This document shows positions 17,747 to 26,309 of a stretch of DNA of 52,537 bases, in pieces. The number at the start of each line of letters is the position of its first letter. Within the stretch, counting starts at the first letter, position 1. The stretch is from Synergistaceae bacterium (GTDB lineage: Bacteria; Synergistota; Synergistia; Synergistales; Synergistaceae), in contig JAISYM010000106.1 of assembly GCA_031269875.1 (NCBI GenBank), forward strand, positions 1 through 52,537. Direction: 5' to 3'. Made by a program: the position numbers and the translations under genes. The notes under the pieces were generated by a model. That model ran no database searches. It was given only the letters and a program-made list of their open reading frames with translations, and was not told where the DNA came from.

Positions 17747-19756
17747 ATGCGGATACGCGAAAATAAGAGTGGTGAATTTATGAGCGCTAATGACGGAAAA
17801 ACCATCCAGGGCCAAAAAATTTTTCTCGACGAGAAAATTAATGCGCTATCTGAAAATCTCGTCAAGCTTAAACTAATGTACAGCGAAAACCCAGACCAAA
17901 CATTTGGCGAAGAGACTTTGGCCGAGTTGATAGCGCAGACACAGGCGGCCATAAGCCAATTGACGCTTCAGCGCGATCAACTGCGTAACTGTTCAGACGC
18001 GATCGGCCAACCCCAGGACTCCGAATTGGAGAATGAAGAATGGGAAGAACCGGAAGGGCCGAAGCTTGAAATGTCGCGCTCCTTGAAAGACGCGGGAGAT
18101 ACCCCCCAGAACGTCGAAAATGCCCCATTGCCAAATAATTGCGGAAAAGGCGAATACCTGGAAATCGGAGAAACTTATATCCCTGTCGTCAGTTCCCGAA
18201 AACATAAACCGCAGTGGGAAGCCATCCCAGGCAAATTGAAAATCTCTGGTGGCAGGAAGTTCAGCGAAGTGACATTCCAGAAAGAATCAGGCAGTTTGAC
18301 GATAACCGCCCCGCCAGGAGGAAAATTGGATTTTAACGAATATTTCCACTGGGTTCGCCTGGAAACCATCGACAATATCTTGGAAGGCACAGCGGAACTC
18401 AGGGCATTCCAAGATATTTATCGCTATTTCAAACAGAAGTCCGAAAACTATGAGCGTTTAGTCGTTGGCAAGGACGATTATGAAAAAAAAGCGCAAAGCT
18501 TAACGCGCGAATTAGATCTCATTACAGACGAATCAAATTTTTTTACCTTACTAAGCAAATGCGTCAGGTCAAGGATCGAGGATCAGAAAGGTTTTTACGA
18601 GCGCGCGCGGGATATATTCAAAACGTTGCGGTTCCTACGTGAGAAGGACGAGCAGAGCGTGGGGGTTATCACGCCTGTGGATCGCCATTACAAATTCACG
18701 CCCTATTACAGGACGAAACTGGCCCAATTCGCAGCGCTCATCAATCGGCAGCTTGGACTCGGCAATGACGTTTATCGGGAAAAACTGGGGGAAAGCAAAC
18801 AACCGCCCTCGGCGTCGGAGACGCTGCCCGCCAGGGGGATGACTGTAGTAGTCGGGCCGCGCGGCACCGGCAAAAACAAGATCGTCGAATATTATTCCGC
18901 CTTGGCCAACCGGCCGCTTTTCCGCTATGCCTGCTCGCCGGACAAAGAAGAGCGTGATCTCACGTATGACGTCGAACTCCAAGATGGCGAAGTTGTGCGC
19001 ATCCCGACCAGGATACTGACTGCGATCAGCACGCCGGACGCGATCCTGGAGTTAGATGAAATCAACCTGCTGCGCCCCAATGTCGCGAAATTTTTCAACG
19101 CGCTCTTCGATTGCGACAGGGCGCTTTTTTTGGACGATCAAGTGATAAGGGCGAGCGACGGGGTTGTCTTTGTTGGCCTCATGAATCCAGCAGATTATGA
19201 TGGCGTCGAAGATCTGCCTGACACGATCGATGATCGCTCCAATGTCATGACGATGAATTATCCGCCGCTGAAAGAAGTAGATCGCCGCACAGGCCAGGAG
19301 CGTTTCACTATCGATGAGGCGCTGATCCTCAAATCTATGGTCGGCGTTTTGGATAAAATAAGCGACACCCAATTCGAACGAGTCTGGGAAGCCGTGATCA
19401 ACGGCAACGGATATGTAAATGTCACAGGAGACGTGATTAAAATCGTAAAGGATCTCAAAAATATCCTGGCTATCGCGGAGCGGACGCGCAAAACTGTCGA
19501 AGCCTATAAAACAAGGTACGGCAACACTCGGATGGAACGCGACATTTCGTTGCGGGGCACGATGGACGCCGCGTCTTTTTATTCTGACAATCACCTCTGG
19601 GATACCGACATGGCCTCGCTCCAGGGTTGGCGCCCGCCATGGAACGCGGCGCAATATGCAGTTGCGAGTACCTATCTGCCACATACGGACACGTATCGTA
19701 AAGGCAGGGTCGATCGGGATGCGCTCATGCTTATCCTTGCCGACGGCATTGGGTGA
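17747..19756 (+). CDS. MoxR-type AAA+ ATPase with long N-terminal extension
   Basis: A 669-residue protein. Residues 1-340 are not a recognised domain: a helical start, an acidic linker (about 88-115), a beta-rich patch and a long helical stretch (about 205-300). The AAA_5/MoxR-like ATPase follows. Walker A is GPRGTGKN (about 370-377), Walker B LELDEI (about 434), sensor-1 VGLMNPADY (about 477) and an arginine-finger candidate DDRSN (about 496). Walker A ends GKN rather than GK[S/T], which may weaken Mg-nucleotide binding. ATG 17747 has AAGGGG 7 nt upstream. Such ATPases act with VWA proteins as remodelling pairs, and its VWA partner follows 7 nt downstream. Confidence 0.82.
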   Translation: MRIRENKSGEFMSANDGKTIQGQKIFLDEKINALSENLVKLKLMYSENPDQTFGEETLAELIAQTQAAISQLTLQRDQLRNCSDAIGQPQDSELENEEWEEPEGPKLEMSRSLKDAGDTPQNVENAPLPNNCGKGEYLEIGETYIPVVSSRKHKPQWEAIPGKLKISGGRKFSEVTFQKESGSLTITAPPGGKLDFNEYFHWVRLETIDNILEGTAELRAFQDIYRYFKQKSENYERLVVGKDDYEKKAQSLTRELDLITDESNFFTLLSKCVRSRIEDQKGFYERARDIFKTLRFLREKDEQSVGVITPVDRHYKFTPYYRTKLAQFAALINRQLGLGNDVYREKLGESKQPPSASETLPARGMTVVVGPRGTGKNKIVEYYSALANRPLFRYACSPDKEERDLTYDVELQDGEVVRIPTRILTAISTPDAILELDEINLLRPNVAKFFNALFDCDRALFLDDQVIRASDGVVFVGLMNPADYDGVEDLPDTIDDRSNVMTMNYPPLKEVDRRTGQERFTIDEALILKSMVGVLDKISDTQFERVWEAVINGNGYVNVTGDVIKIVKDLKNILAIAERTRKTVEAYKTRYGNTRMERDISLRGTMDAASFYSDNHLWDTDMASLQGWRPPWNAAQYAVASTYLPHTDTYRKGRVDRDALMLILADGIG

Positions 19757-19763
19757 CCGATTG

Positions 19764-22142
19764 ATGCGAAAGGGAGACGGCGACCCGATTACGGCCTTCA
19801 GCGTCCTGCCAGCGACCGAAAAAGAGAAGAAATATGCGTTGGCACGCGAAATTAACGAAATTGTGCCTTACTTAGCGCATGGACTGAGCCAAAAACTCGC
19901 TCAAAACAGGCTGCGCGGCAAAGTATGCGTCCGCGCAGTGATGGGCGAGCGTTGGGGCGTGTTCGTAAGCGCGGATAACCCTTGCAAGGATATACCCAAC
20001 GTAATTATGTACCCAGAATCGATTTTGAATGAAGACAGAACCCTGGTCAACGCCATGCTTCGGCATGAGGTTGGAAAACTGAATCATTCATTGAATCGAG
20101 AAATGAATGACCTAAAAGCATGGTGCGTCAGTGAAAACGTTGATTTCGACATGATAGCCCCTCTCGTCGACACAATTCATGAGGTATCGGTCGATTACCT
20201 GGAGATGCGCGATTCTTTCATAGACGATCCAGCCGCTGACTTCAGGCCACGCTATGAGAATTGGATCGACGTGCGGGAAATGTCAGCGAAACTCGGCACA
20301 CAGGAACCGTACAAACAGGCGTTGGTTCTGACTTTCATCTATGCCCTATGGAAAAGCGGGCTCACCGGCAAAGCTCAAATGAGATCAGCCTGGTCCGAGG
20401 CTGACGAAGCGCTAAAAAAAGCCTTCTCCCAGGATACGCGGGTGATCGCAATGCGGGCCTTGCGATCATCGCTGGGCCAGGTGAAGGTAAATATAGTCCG
20501 CGATCAGCTATACCCCCGCTTTGCCCCTTTGATCAAAAAGAGCGAACATGCACCCCTTTTCGAGGGCGAAAACCCGAATGATGCGATTTATCCAGCGACT
20601 GCCCAGGGTCATTTTCAGATTTTTTTGGAAGACAGGACGCCGCAAACCCACGAGGGGAAAAGAGATGACGCCGGAGGGAAACGGCATATATCTCAAGGCT
20701 TGAAAGAACCACTTGACAAAGCCCTTCACCATCAGGAATCAGACGCAGATTTGTCGCCTGATATGCCGGTGTTGCCTGGCCAGAATCAGGATCTGGAAAA
20801 CAAAGGCCCAAACGGCTTCAGCCAGGATGCCTCAGACTGCGATCAACATGGACAGGGCGGTCTGGGCAGTGGGCGGGATTCCGGCGGCAACGGCAGAGGA
20901 CATAGCGGAGCAGAAAGCGTAGAAGATATAGATGGCGGCTCGATCATGTCAGGAATGGCTTGGCAACTCATCCCGAAAACCATCAGGCATGACCTCGAAC
21001 AGCTCCGGTATCAGCCAGACCGTAACACTGACCGGGAATCCGGTGACAGCCCACAGGGCGGAGACGAGGAGCAGGAGGCTGCGCGGTTGCCACTGGCGTA
21101 TCAACAGAGAGGCGGAACTACTAACAATCAAAGCGTGGACGCGCTCTTCCATAGATCTCGAAACACCTTGGCCGCACAATTACAAGACCTCCGCAGACTG
21201 TTCGCGAGCCCATTGGAACAAGCCTTTGCCAACAACCCGTCACTGCCGGAGTGCGATGTAAACGCTAAGGAATGCGACACGTGGATCCAGGACGTGGAAG
21301 GCCTGGAGGGGATAAAAGAGAGACAGAGGCAGCAGATGAGGAACAAGTATCGCGAAACATCCGGATTGGATGGCCTCGCTCTGGGCCTTTACAGCGAATA
21401 CATGGAACAAATGCGCGTTTTTACTGAAGATCTCGTCGATTTTTTCACCAGGAAATTCCAAGCAGACAAAGGTTATAAGTATATTGCCAATCAACATCGC
21501 GGAGCGAGGCTGCAAAGAGGCTGGGCGCGCAAAATTTTAGGCCGTAAAGACGAGTATGTCTCGATTCAGCCAACCATCTTCAGAAAAAAAACGCTCCCGC
21601 ATATTCCGCGGCTCGTCTGGAGCCTCGTGATTGACAACTCGGGTTCCTGTGGCGGGGAGATTATAACGGCGGAGATCAAAACAACGATAGCCCTGATTGC
21701 CGCAGCCAGACAGTTGCATGTGCCACTTGAAATCGCGGCATTTGGCAGCGATCACAACTATCGGTTCATGAAGGTTTTCGACCAAGAACTGCGCGGCGAT
21801 GATCTGTCCAAACTCGTTCTGCTCAAGGCCGACCAGGGCACACCAGATGTGGAGACGCTAAATGCCGTATGTCAGAGCCTGATTGACTATGCCAGCCGTT
21901 TCAATCGCTCGTACAATTTTGTATATTTTATGACAGATGGCCAATCCGGTTCCGGTTCGATTAAAGCGGTCATCGAAAAATTCAGGCGGGAGATTGTGAT
22001 TACCGGCATTGGCCTTGGCTGCGCGGCTAAGACTATCGCTGCGGCATGGGGTGGGAATTCGGTGGCGGCGGAAGATATAGATCGCTTATCCGATGTGCTT
22101 ATTCAAAAAATACAGGAACAGATATGGGAGACTTTCGACTGA
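19764..22142 (+). CDS. VWA-domain protein, partner of the MoxR ATPase
   Basis: A 792-residue protein. The N-terminal domain contains RHEVGKLNHS (about residues 100-109) followed by IHEVSVDYLEMR (about 139-150). This resembles the gluzincin-like HExGH...E arrangement seen ahead of VWA domains, but the second metal histidine is lysine. A disordered, Gly/Asp-rich linker (about 290-400) separates it from a helical region and a C-terminal VWA domain with the MIDAS motif DNSGS (about 624-628) and FMTDGQSGSG later. These features match CobT/NorD-like partners of MoxR ATPases. The start is placed at ATG 19764, just after the ATPase stop; upstream in-frame ATGs overlap the ATPase gene. The ribosome site is weak, suggesting translational coupling. 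Confidence 0.82.
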   Translation: MRKGDGDPITAFSVLPATEKEKKYALAREINEIVPYLAHGLSQKLAQNRLRGKVCVRAVMGERWGVFVSADNPCKDIPNVIMYPESILNEDRTLVNAMLRHEVGKLNHSLNREMNDLKAWCVSENVDFDMIAPLVDTIHEVSVDYLEMRDSFIDDPAADFRPRYENWIDVREMSAKLGTQEPYKQALVLTFIYALWKSGLTGKAQMRSAWSEADEALKKAFSQDTRVIAMRALRSSLGQVKVNIVRDQLYPRFAPLIKKSEHAPLFEGENPNDAIYPATAQGHFQIFLEDRTPQTHEGKRDDAGGKRHISQGLKEPLDKALHHQESDADLSPDMPVLPGQNQDLENKGPNGFSQDASDCDQHGQGGLGSGRDSGGNGRGHSGAESVEDIDGGSIMSGMAWQLIPKTIRHDLEQLRYQPDRNTDRESGDSPQGGDEEQEAARLPLAYQQRGGTTNNQSVDALFHRSRNTLAAQLQDLRRLFASPLEQAFANNPSLPECDVNAKECDTWIQDVEGLEGIKERQRQQMRNKYRETSGLDGLALGLYSEYMEQMRVFTEDLVDFFTRKFQADKGYKYIANQHRGARLQRGWARKILGRKDEYVSIQPTIFRKKTLPHIPRLVWSLVIDNSGSCGGEIITAEIKTTIALIAAARQLHVPLEIAAFGSDHNYRFMKVFDQELRGDDLSKLVLLKADQGTPDVETLNAVCQSLIDYASRFNRSYNFVYFMTDGQSGSGSIKAVIEKFRREIVITGIGLGCAAKTIAAAWGGNSVAAEDIDRLSDVLIQKIQEQIWETFD

Positions 22143-22702
22143 ACATCAGGAACAATTGGGCTGCATATGACCCGGCTGACGGCCAGTCGGGCCAAAACAG
22201 GGAGCTTCCCGCAGTTGAAAAGCCGCATGTCGATGACATCGAGGCGTTAATGGACAAATTGGACAGTATCCTGTCGCCTGAGGCCACAATAGAGCGAAGC
22301 AACGAGCTGAATCGGAAGATTGGCGCGATCCTTTCGGAGCGTGACCGAAAAATACGCAAGATGCCGCCTGAGGAAAAACGCGCGAGTGTCTTGGACACAA
22401 CAGATGAGGAGACTTTAAATTGCTGGGCGCAGGAGGAAAATTTTGCGCTGAGGATCCTTGCCCTCTCCAATCCTCACATATCACCGGGAATTTTGCACCA
22501 GACTGTACTCAATGTGGGCGCAAGCGACCTCTATACGCTGCACATTGTAGCCAACAACCCCAGCGCCGCTTCTGAGACGCTCGCACTGATCGCCGATTTT
22601 GGCTGTAACAACAATGAAATCAAATACGACCTTTTACGGCACCCTAACAGTGGGACGTTGTTAAAACTACGCCTGAGTGAAGGCTCGGAAGCCGGCCAAT
22701 AA
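22124..22702 (+). CDS. LRV-like repeat protein, third gene of the MoxR unit
   Basis: A 192-residue protein. The first 110 residues are helical and charged (RSNELNRKIGAILSERDRK). The last 80 contain about three repeats of leucine-rich-repeat-variant or HEAT-like pattern, with core phrases ALSNPHISPGIL, VANNPSAASETL and LLRHPNSGTLL. Such repeats usually bind proteins. ATG 22124 (AGGA upstream) overlaps the VWA gene by 19 nt, so all three genes are coupled. The repeat part could recognise a target for the MoxR-VWA machine (inference). Confidence 0.68.
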   Translation: MGDFRLNIRNNWAAYDPADGQSGQNRELPAVEKPHVDDIEALMDKLDSILSPEATIERSNELNRKIGAILSERDRKIRKMPPEEKRASVLDTTDEETLNCWAQEENFALRILALSNPHISPGILHQTVLNVGASDLYTLHIVANNPSAASETLALIADFGCNNNEIKYDLLRHPNSGTLLKLRLSEGSEAGQ

Positions 22703-22725
22703 AGCGTTATCGGCCGGCCCAACCT

Positions 22726-23232
22726 TCAATTGGGTGGCAGGAGCGACGATGCCAAAAATGGGTAACGGGCAATCTCGTCGTGTGAAAATCCCGCTTTCTT
22801 CGCGCGCCGGAGATATTCCCAATCGTTAATGGTCATCAACCGCAAATAATTCGTCTTTTCAGCCGATGAAAGGTTATCCAGCGATAAATAGTCATTCAGA
22901 AGCGGGCGTAAATCGCCAAGGTCTGCGCCCGCAAACGTAGCAATCTTGTTTTTGATTGCCTTGACGATTTCCGGATCGGTCAGGTCGAGATTGAAGAGCT
23001 TCGCAAACCGTCTTATATCCTTACTTGGTTTATATGATAAGGGGAAAGTAAAAATTTGATCCAAAAGCACCCTTTTGGCCAAAGCGCAGATAACTTCAAA
23101 TGACTCCGTTGTAAGGTTTTTTTCCCGCAACAGTTGTACGGCCATGTGCGTGCGCTGAGAAAGTGACGATCGCCCGTCTGCTAGAATATCATATAACTCG
23201 ATATCGCGCCGCGCCGTCAGGTCATCGCGCAT
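22726..23232 (-). CDS. Hypothetical protein downstream of tetR
   Basis: Not recognised. A 168-residue, mostly helical soluble protein with many charged residues, including DLTDPEIVKAIKNKI and a C-terminal DWEYLRRAKKAGFSHDEIARYPFL that could be a helical bundle or small HTH-like unit. It begins 18 nt after the tetR stop on the same strand with a weak AAAGGTCGG ribosome site, so it is probably co-transcribed with it. It converges with the MoxR unit at a 23-nt gap. Confidence 0.6.
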   Translation of the reverse strand: MRDDLTARRDIELYDILADGRSSLSQRTHMAVQLLREKNLTTESFEVICALAKRVLLDQIFTFPLSYKPSKDIRRFAKLFNLDLTDPEIVKAIKNKIATFAGADLGDLRPLLNDYLSLDNLSSAEKTNYLRLMTINDWEYLRRAKKAGFSHDEIARYPFLASSLLPPN

Positions 23233-23250
23233 GACACCGACCTTTTATCC

Positions 23251-23844
23251 TTATCGCAAACCGCGGAGAAACTGGCGCGTGAGTTTTTCCGTTCGTTGCA
23301 CGAGGGGAAAATTGCCGTTCTGCTGGCACCAGAAATAAATAGTGCCGCGTACCATTATCAGGATATCCCACATCATTTCCTCTATGTCAACGTCGCGCGG
23401 AATTTCGCCATTCTCTTGCGCCCGGCGAAGCAATTCCTTGAGCCCGCCGGTTACGCCTTCGCCCTCTATGTAGGGAAAACCTTGGCGGAGGGTGAGCCAA
23501 ACTCGGTACACTTCGTTGACCGTCTTCACTCCGTCCGTCTCGGCGCTCTGAGAGTACTGATTCATGAACTCCACTATCTTCTCGAGGTTCGAATCCGACG
23601 AAAGGTTCTCGATGCTGTCGCCGAACATCCTGTCGATTACCCGGTATTGCTCTACTAAGATATCTTCTTTTTTTTCAAAATAATGATAAAACGCGCCAAC
23701 GGAGATGTTGGCCTCGTGGCATATTTGTTTAATCGTCACATTGTCGAAATTGTATTCCTCGAAAAGGCGCATCGCTGTCTTATAAATATGCCTCCTCGTG
23801 TTGATCGCCTGTTGTTGCCGCTTTGTCAATGCCATAGGGCTCAT
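23251..23844 (-). CDS. TetR-family transcriptional regulator
   Basis: A 197-residue TetR-type repressor. The N-terminal HTH is clear: INTRRHIYKTAMRLFEEYNFDNVTIKQICHEANISVGAFYHYFEKKEDIL (about 14-63), with AFYHYFEKKEDIL as the typical recognition end. The C-terminal ligand-binding domain is helical and not assignable to a ligand. ATG 23844 has AAGGAG 8 nt upstream. Regulated genes may include its downstream partner or the adjacent MoxR unit, but no operator is proven. Confidence 0.92.
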   Translation of the reverse strand: MSPMALTKRQQQAINTRRHIYKTAMRLFEEYNFDNVTIKQICHEANISVGAFYHYFEKKEDILVEQYRVIDRMFGDSIENLSSDSNLEKIVEFMNQYSQSAETDGVKTVNEVYRVWLTLRQGFPYIEGEGVTGGLKELLRRAQENGEIPRDVDIEEMMWDILIMVRGTIYFWCQQNGNFPLVQRTEKLTRQFLRGLR

Positions 23845-24354
23845 TTTATTTTCTCCTTCATAAGTATAATCCTAAATAAAATTTTTTAAATACATCATGC
23901 CAAATTTTATCTCTACTGGTAAAAATATCACAAGTTTCCCTAAAACACCAGAACCGAGCTGCCACGGGTAGAGATGGCAAGCATCGGCTAAAAGTTTTGA
24001 TAACGACTCGTGGATTTTACGAAAAAGCCGCTGATCGCTTTTTTGTCTATGATTGCATGGAGGCTATTTTGCACAATTGTCCCTATCCGCTGCCGCGGAA
24101 TGATTTTTACCCGCTATATAGGCTAATTTCAGGGTTTTGCAGGAACCCCTGCTCCCCACAAGTATTGCTTTGGCTTGGGTAAATCATTGATCGAGGTAAA
24201 AGAGTCGCCGAACAACATGAAACGAATGCAAAGTTTACCACAAGAAATGCCGCGAATAAAGAACTCCGTGAAAAATCCTTGAACCAGACGCGATTTGACT
24301 GTACGGTAATCTAACTTTTCTTGAAATAAGGAAGATATTGAACGCATAGCGCAC
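23845..24354. other. AT-rich non-coding or degraded stretch
   Basis: No convincing gene was found in these 510 bp. Short open frames exist, including one on minus at 24129-24380, but they lack ribosome sites and family patterns. The stretch is clearly lower in GC than its neighbours and runs into the degraded flagellin-like fragment, so it looks like decaying or foreign DNA. The tetR promoter should lie at its left end. Confidence 0.4.
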
Positions 24355-24606
24355 ACGGACAGCGCGGTCAAGTCCGGCATACCGATCAGCGGGAACAGGG
24401 TGTACGGCGAGCTGCACTAGAACATCGACATCAGGATGCTGAACAACGGCTTCATCGTCCACGCAGTCGAAAATAGTGTCGTTCTGCAGACAGGAGCGGA
24501 CGAACGCGAGGACATGTTTATCAGCTTCGGCGATACGCGCGCGTCGCCGCTCGGTATCGCCGATGTGAGCGTCCGGGACAGTGAAGATAGAACGGTGCCT
24601 ATCTAA
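24355..24606 (+). pseudogene. Degraded flagellin-like fragment
   Basis: Reading plus from 24355 gives 83 codons with one in-frame TAG (about 24418-24420) and a final TAA at 24604. The second part reads LQTGADEREDMFISFGDTRA then SPLGIADVSVRD, which resembles the flagellin segment LQxGANxGQxMxxxxGDMxAxxLGIxxxxV as remembered. There is no start codon or ribosome site, the N-terminal half of a flagellin is missing, and the GC-rich codons contrast with the AT-rich DNA before it. It overlaps the end of the convergent flavoprotein gene by 8 nt. The identity is tentative. Confidence 0.4.
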
Positions 24607-25225
24607 TAAAGTGCGTGAACACGTGCGGCTCGTCTTTCGGCGGCGGTATTGACGCTTTGCTCGCGTTTATTATTTTTATGAGCCACGCCATCGCGCGGGC
24701 GTTCTTGCGCACGGTCTGCGCCCCTTCGGCGTCCTGGCCGGCCTCTCCCTTTGTCCGTCCGTAAATGACCGTCCAATACTGGCTTGGCGGGGTGACGGTC
24801 TCTGAGAGGTTGAAGTAGTTCATAAGCTGATGCACGACATCGACGCCGCCCGCCCTTCTCACGGCTGTGACGGCGGTCCCGACCTTGAACTTGAAATAAT
24901 TCGAGCTGCTGTAGAATACCCTGTCCAGAAAGCACTTCATTGTCCCAGGGATCCCGGCGTAGTACGTCGGCGCGCCCAGAATGATGCCGTCGGCCTCCCT
25001 CATCTTCAGCGCCGCCTCATCGACGATGCCGTCCTTAAAGACGCAGAGGTTGCGCTCAGACGTCCTGCAATACCCGCATCCGACACAACCGTGGATATCC
25101 AGCCCCCCGACTTGAATGAACTCGGTCTCTATACCTTCCTCCATGAGAACGTCCGCCATCGCCCGCAGCGCGAAAGCGGTGTTGCCATCTGCCCTTGGGC
25201 TCCCGTTTACCGCTATAACCTTCAC
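24599..25225 (-). CDS. Iron-sulfur flavoprotein (NADPH-dependent FMN reductase family)
   Basis: A 208-residue flavodoxin-fold protein. It starts VKVIAVNGSPRADGNT, the FMN phosphate-binding signature. It carries a compact cysteine motif CVGCGYCRTSERNLC (CX2CX2CX7C), as in archaeal Isf proteins that bind [4Fe-4S]. GAPTYYAGIPGTMKCFLDR is the flavin-ring loop. It probably shuttles electrons in anaerobic or oxidative-stress metabolism. GTG 25225 with GGAGG 8 nt upstream is the start. It lies 16 nt downstream of a second protein of the same family. Confidence 0.85.
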   Translation of the reverse strand: MKVIAVNGSPRADGNTAFALRAMADVLMEEGIETEFIQVGGLDIHGCVGCGYCRTSERNLCVFKDGIVDEAALKMREADGIILGAPTYYAGIPGTMKCFLDRVFYSSSNYFKFKVGTAVTAVRRAGGVDVVHQLMNYFNLSETVTPPSQYWTVIYGRTKGEAGQDAEGAQTVRKNARAMAWLIKIINASKASIPPPKDEPHVFTHFIR

Positions 25226-25241
25226 GCGTCCCACCTCCTCA

Positions 25242-25796
25242 TTAAGACTGCAGGCCTCTCCCCAAAGCTTCGGCCCTCGCGAGCCAGTCGCCGGAGGCGA
25301 TATCGCCCGCGGCGTAAACGCCATTCGCGTAAATTTCTCCCGCTATCTCCCATTTGCAGAACCCGCAGGCGAGTTCGAAGGATTTGCTGAGACCGCCGAA
25401 ACACGACGCCGACTCGTCGCCAGCCACGGCAAGAAGTACGGCGCGGCGGCCTTTGATGTCAACTTTTGAATCCGGCATGTAATAAGGGAGCAGTCTGTCC
25501 CACACCGGTTTGATCTGCGCGGGCCACGAGTAAAAATAAAGCGGGACGGCGAAGACAAAGACGTCGGCGGAGTCCAGAGCGCGATAGATATCCGCCATGT
25601 CGTCGTGCAAGAAACAGTGAGTGCCGTTCATCCAGCACCTCCGGCAGTCGATGCAGCCCCCTATTTTAAGCGTGTGAAGCCGCACGGTCTGTACGGTGTG
25701 TCCAGAAGCGGAAGCCCCTTTCGCGAAGGCGGCGGCAAGCTGCTCGCTGTTGCCGTTCCGCCTGGGGCTGCCCAACAGTGTGGTTATTTTCAACAT
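25242..25796 (-). CDS. Iron-sulfur flavoprotein (NADPH-dependent FMN reductase family)
   Basis: A 184-residue paralogue of the next gene. It begins MLKITTLLGSPRRNGNSEQL with the FMN-binding loop, has the cluster motif CIDCRRCWMNGTHC (CX2CX2CX6C), then AVPLYFYSWPAQIKPVWDR. ATG 25796 has GGGGAGG 8 nt upstream. The two genes form a tandem operon. Substrate or partner is unknown. No promoter is obvious because a MITE remnant lies just upstream. Confidence 0.83.
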   Translation of the reverse strand: MLKITTLLGSPRRNGNSEQLAAAFAKGASASGHTVQTVRLHTLKIGGCIDCRRCWMNGTHCFLHDDMADIYRALDSADVFVFAVPLYFYSWPAQIKPVWDRLLPYYMPDSKVDIKGRRAVLLAVAGDESASCFGGLSKSFELACGFCKWEIAGEIYANGVYAAGDIASGDWLARAEALGRGLQS

Positions 25797-25852
25797 ACAC
25801 GAATCCTCCCCTTCACCCTCTTTAGCTGTTAAGGCGCCTTTGTGTGCGCCTG

Positions 25853-25898
25853 GCATCGCAAGGGTTTGCATCGTCGATAATAAATCAGCTTTTCTTTT
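25853..25898. repeat. Degraded copy (remnant) of the 110-bp MITE
   Basis: CGCAAGGGTTT followed, after a deletion, by AATAAATCAGCTTTTC matches the right end of the window's 110-bp element family in the same orientation as copies at 28309 and 37912. The left end and the flanking TTAA are not recognisable. It sits directly upstream of the flavoprotein pair. Confidence 0.45.
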
Positions 25899-26217
25899 AT
25901 CCTCGTATCAGGGCATAATACAGATAACGCGGGCATTTGTCAAAAATTAAGACGACCCCCGCCACGCCAAGACGGAGGTCGCCTTTATTAAAGCTGCGCA
26001 TACTGAGAAGGAGTGACGCGAGTGCCGGTTGTGGGTGTTTTTATTTTGCGCTCGCGTCGGCGTCTAGTGCCTTTACACAACCCGGCTCTGCGCCGGGCAT
26101 CTATTGTTTCATGCGTCCGCATCGCGTCCGCTCGCTGCCGCTGAAGTAATTGCGTTTCTGATATAATAGTACCTTCGGCGGCGTCCTTTTGCATTGTGCA
26201 TCACGACAAGAATAATC
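25899..26217. other. Non-coding gap with a terminator-like hairpin
   Basis: No gene is supported here. Arms 25951-25963 and 25971-25983 (GACGACCCCCGCC and GACGGAGGTCGCC) pair at about 10 of 13 positions. T-rich sequence follows on plus (TTTATT), and TTAATTTTTG follows on minus, so it could terminate in either direction. A minus-strand frame at 25988-26194 has no family pattern and was left out. Confidence 0.35.
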
Positions 26218-26233
26218 TTGTATATTTATACAA
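26218..26233. promoter_or_regulatory. 16-bp palindrome upstream of the PTS-like gene
   Basis: TTGTATA-TT-TATACAA is a perfect 7-bp inverted repeat with a 2-nt centre, 77 nt upstream of the start of the EIIC-like gene. It is a good shape for a repressor operator over a promoter. No specific regulator can be named. Confidence 0.4.
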
Positions 26234-26309
26234 TTTGAGCCGCTTATTGCGTTTCCACCTTTTTGTAGTATGCTGCTTCTTCAATTAACTATTAAGAGGA
26301 GATGATCCT

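Noticed and set aside
24129-24380. 83-residue minus-strand frame in the AT-rich stretch
   Set aside because: There is no ribosome site and no family. It partly overlaps the flagellin-like remnant on the other strand.
25988-26194. 68-residue minus-strand frame rich in Arg, Lys and Thr
   Set aside because: There is no ribosome site and no recognisable pattern, and the region contains hairpins.
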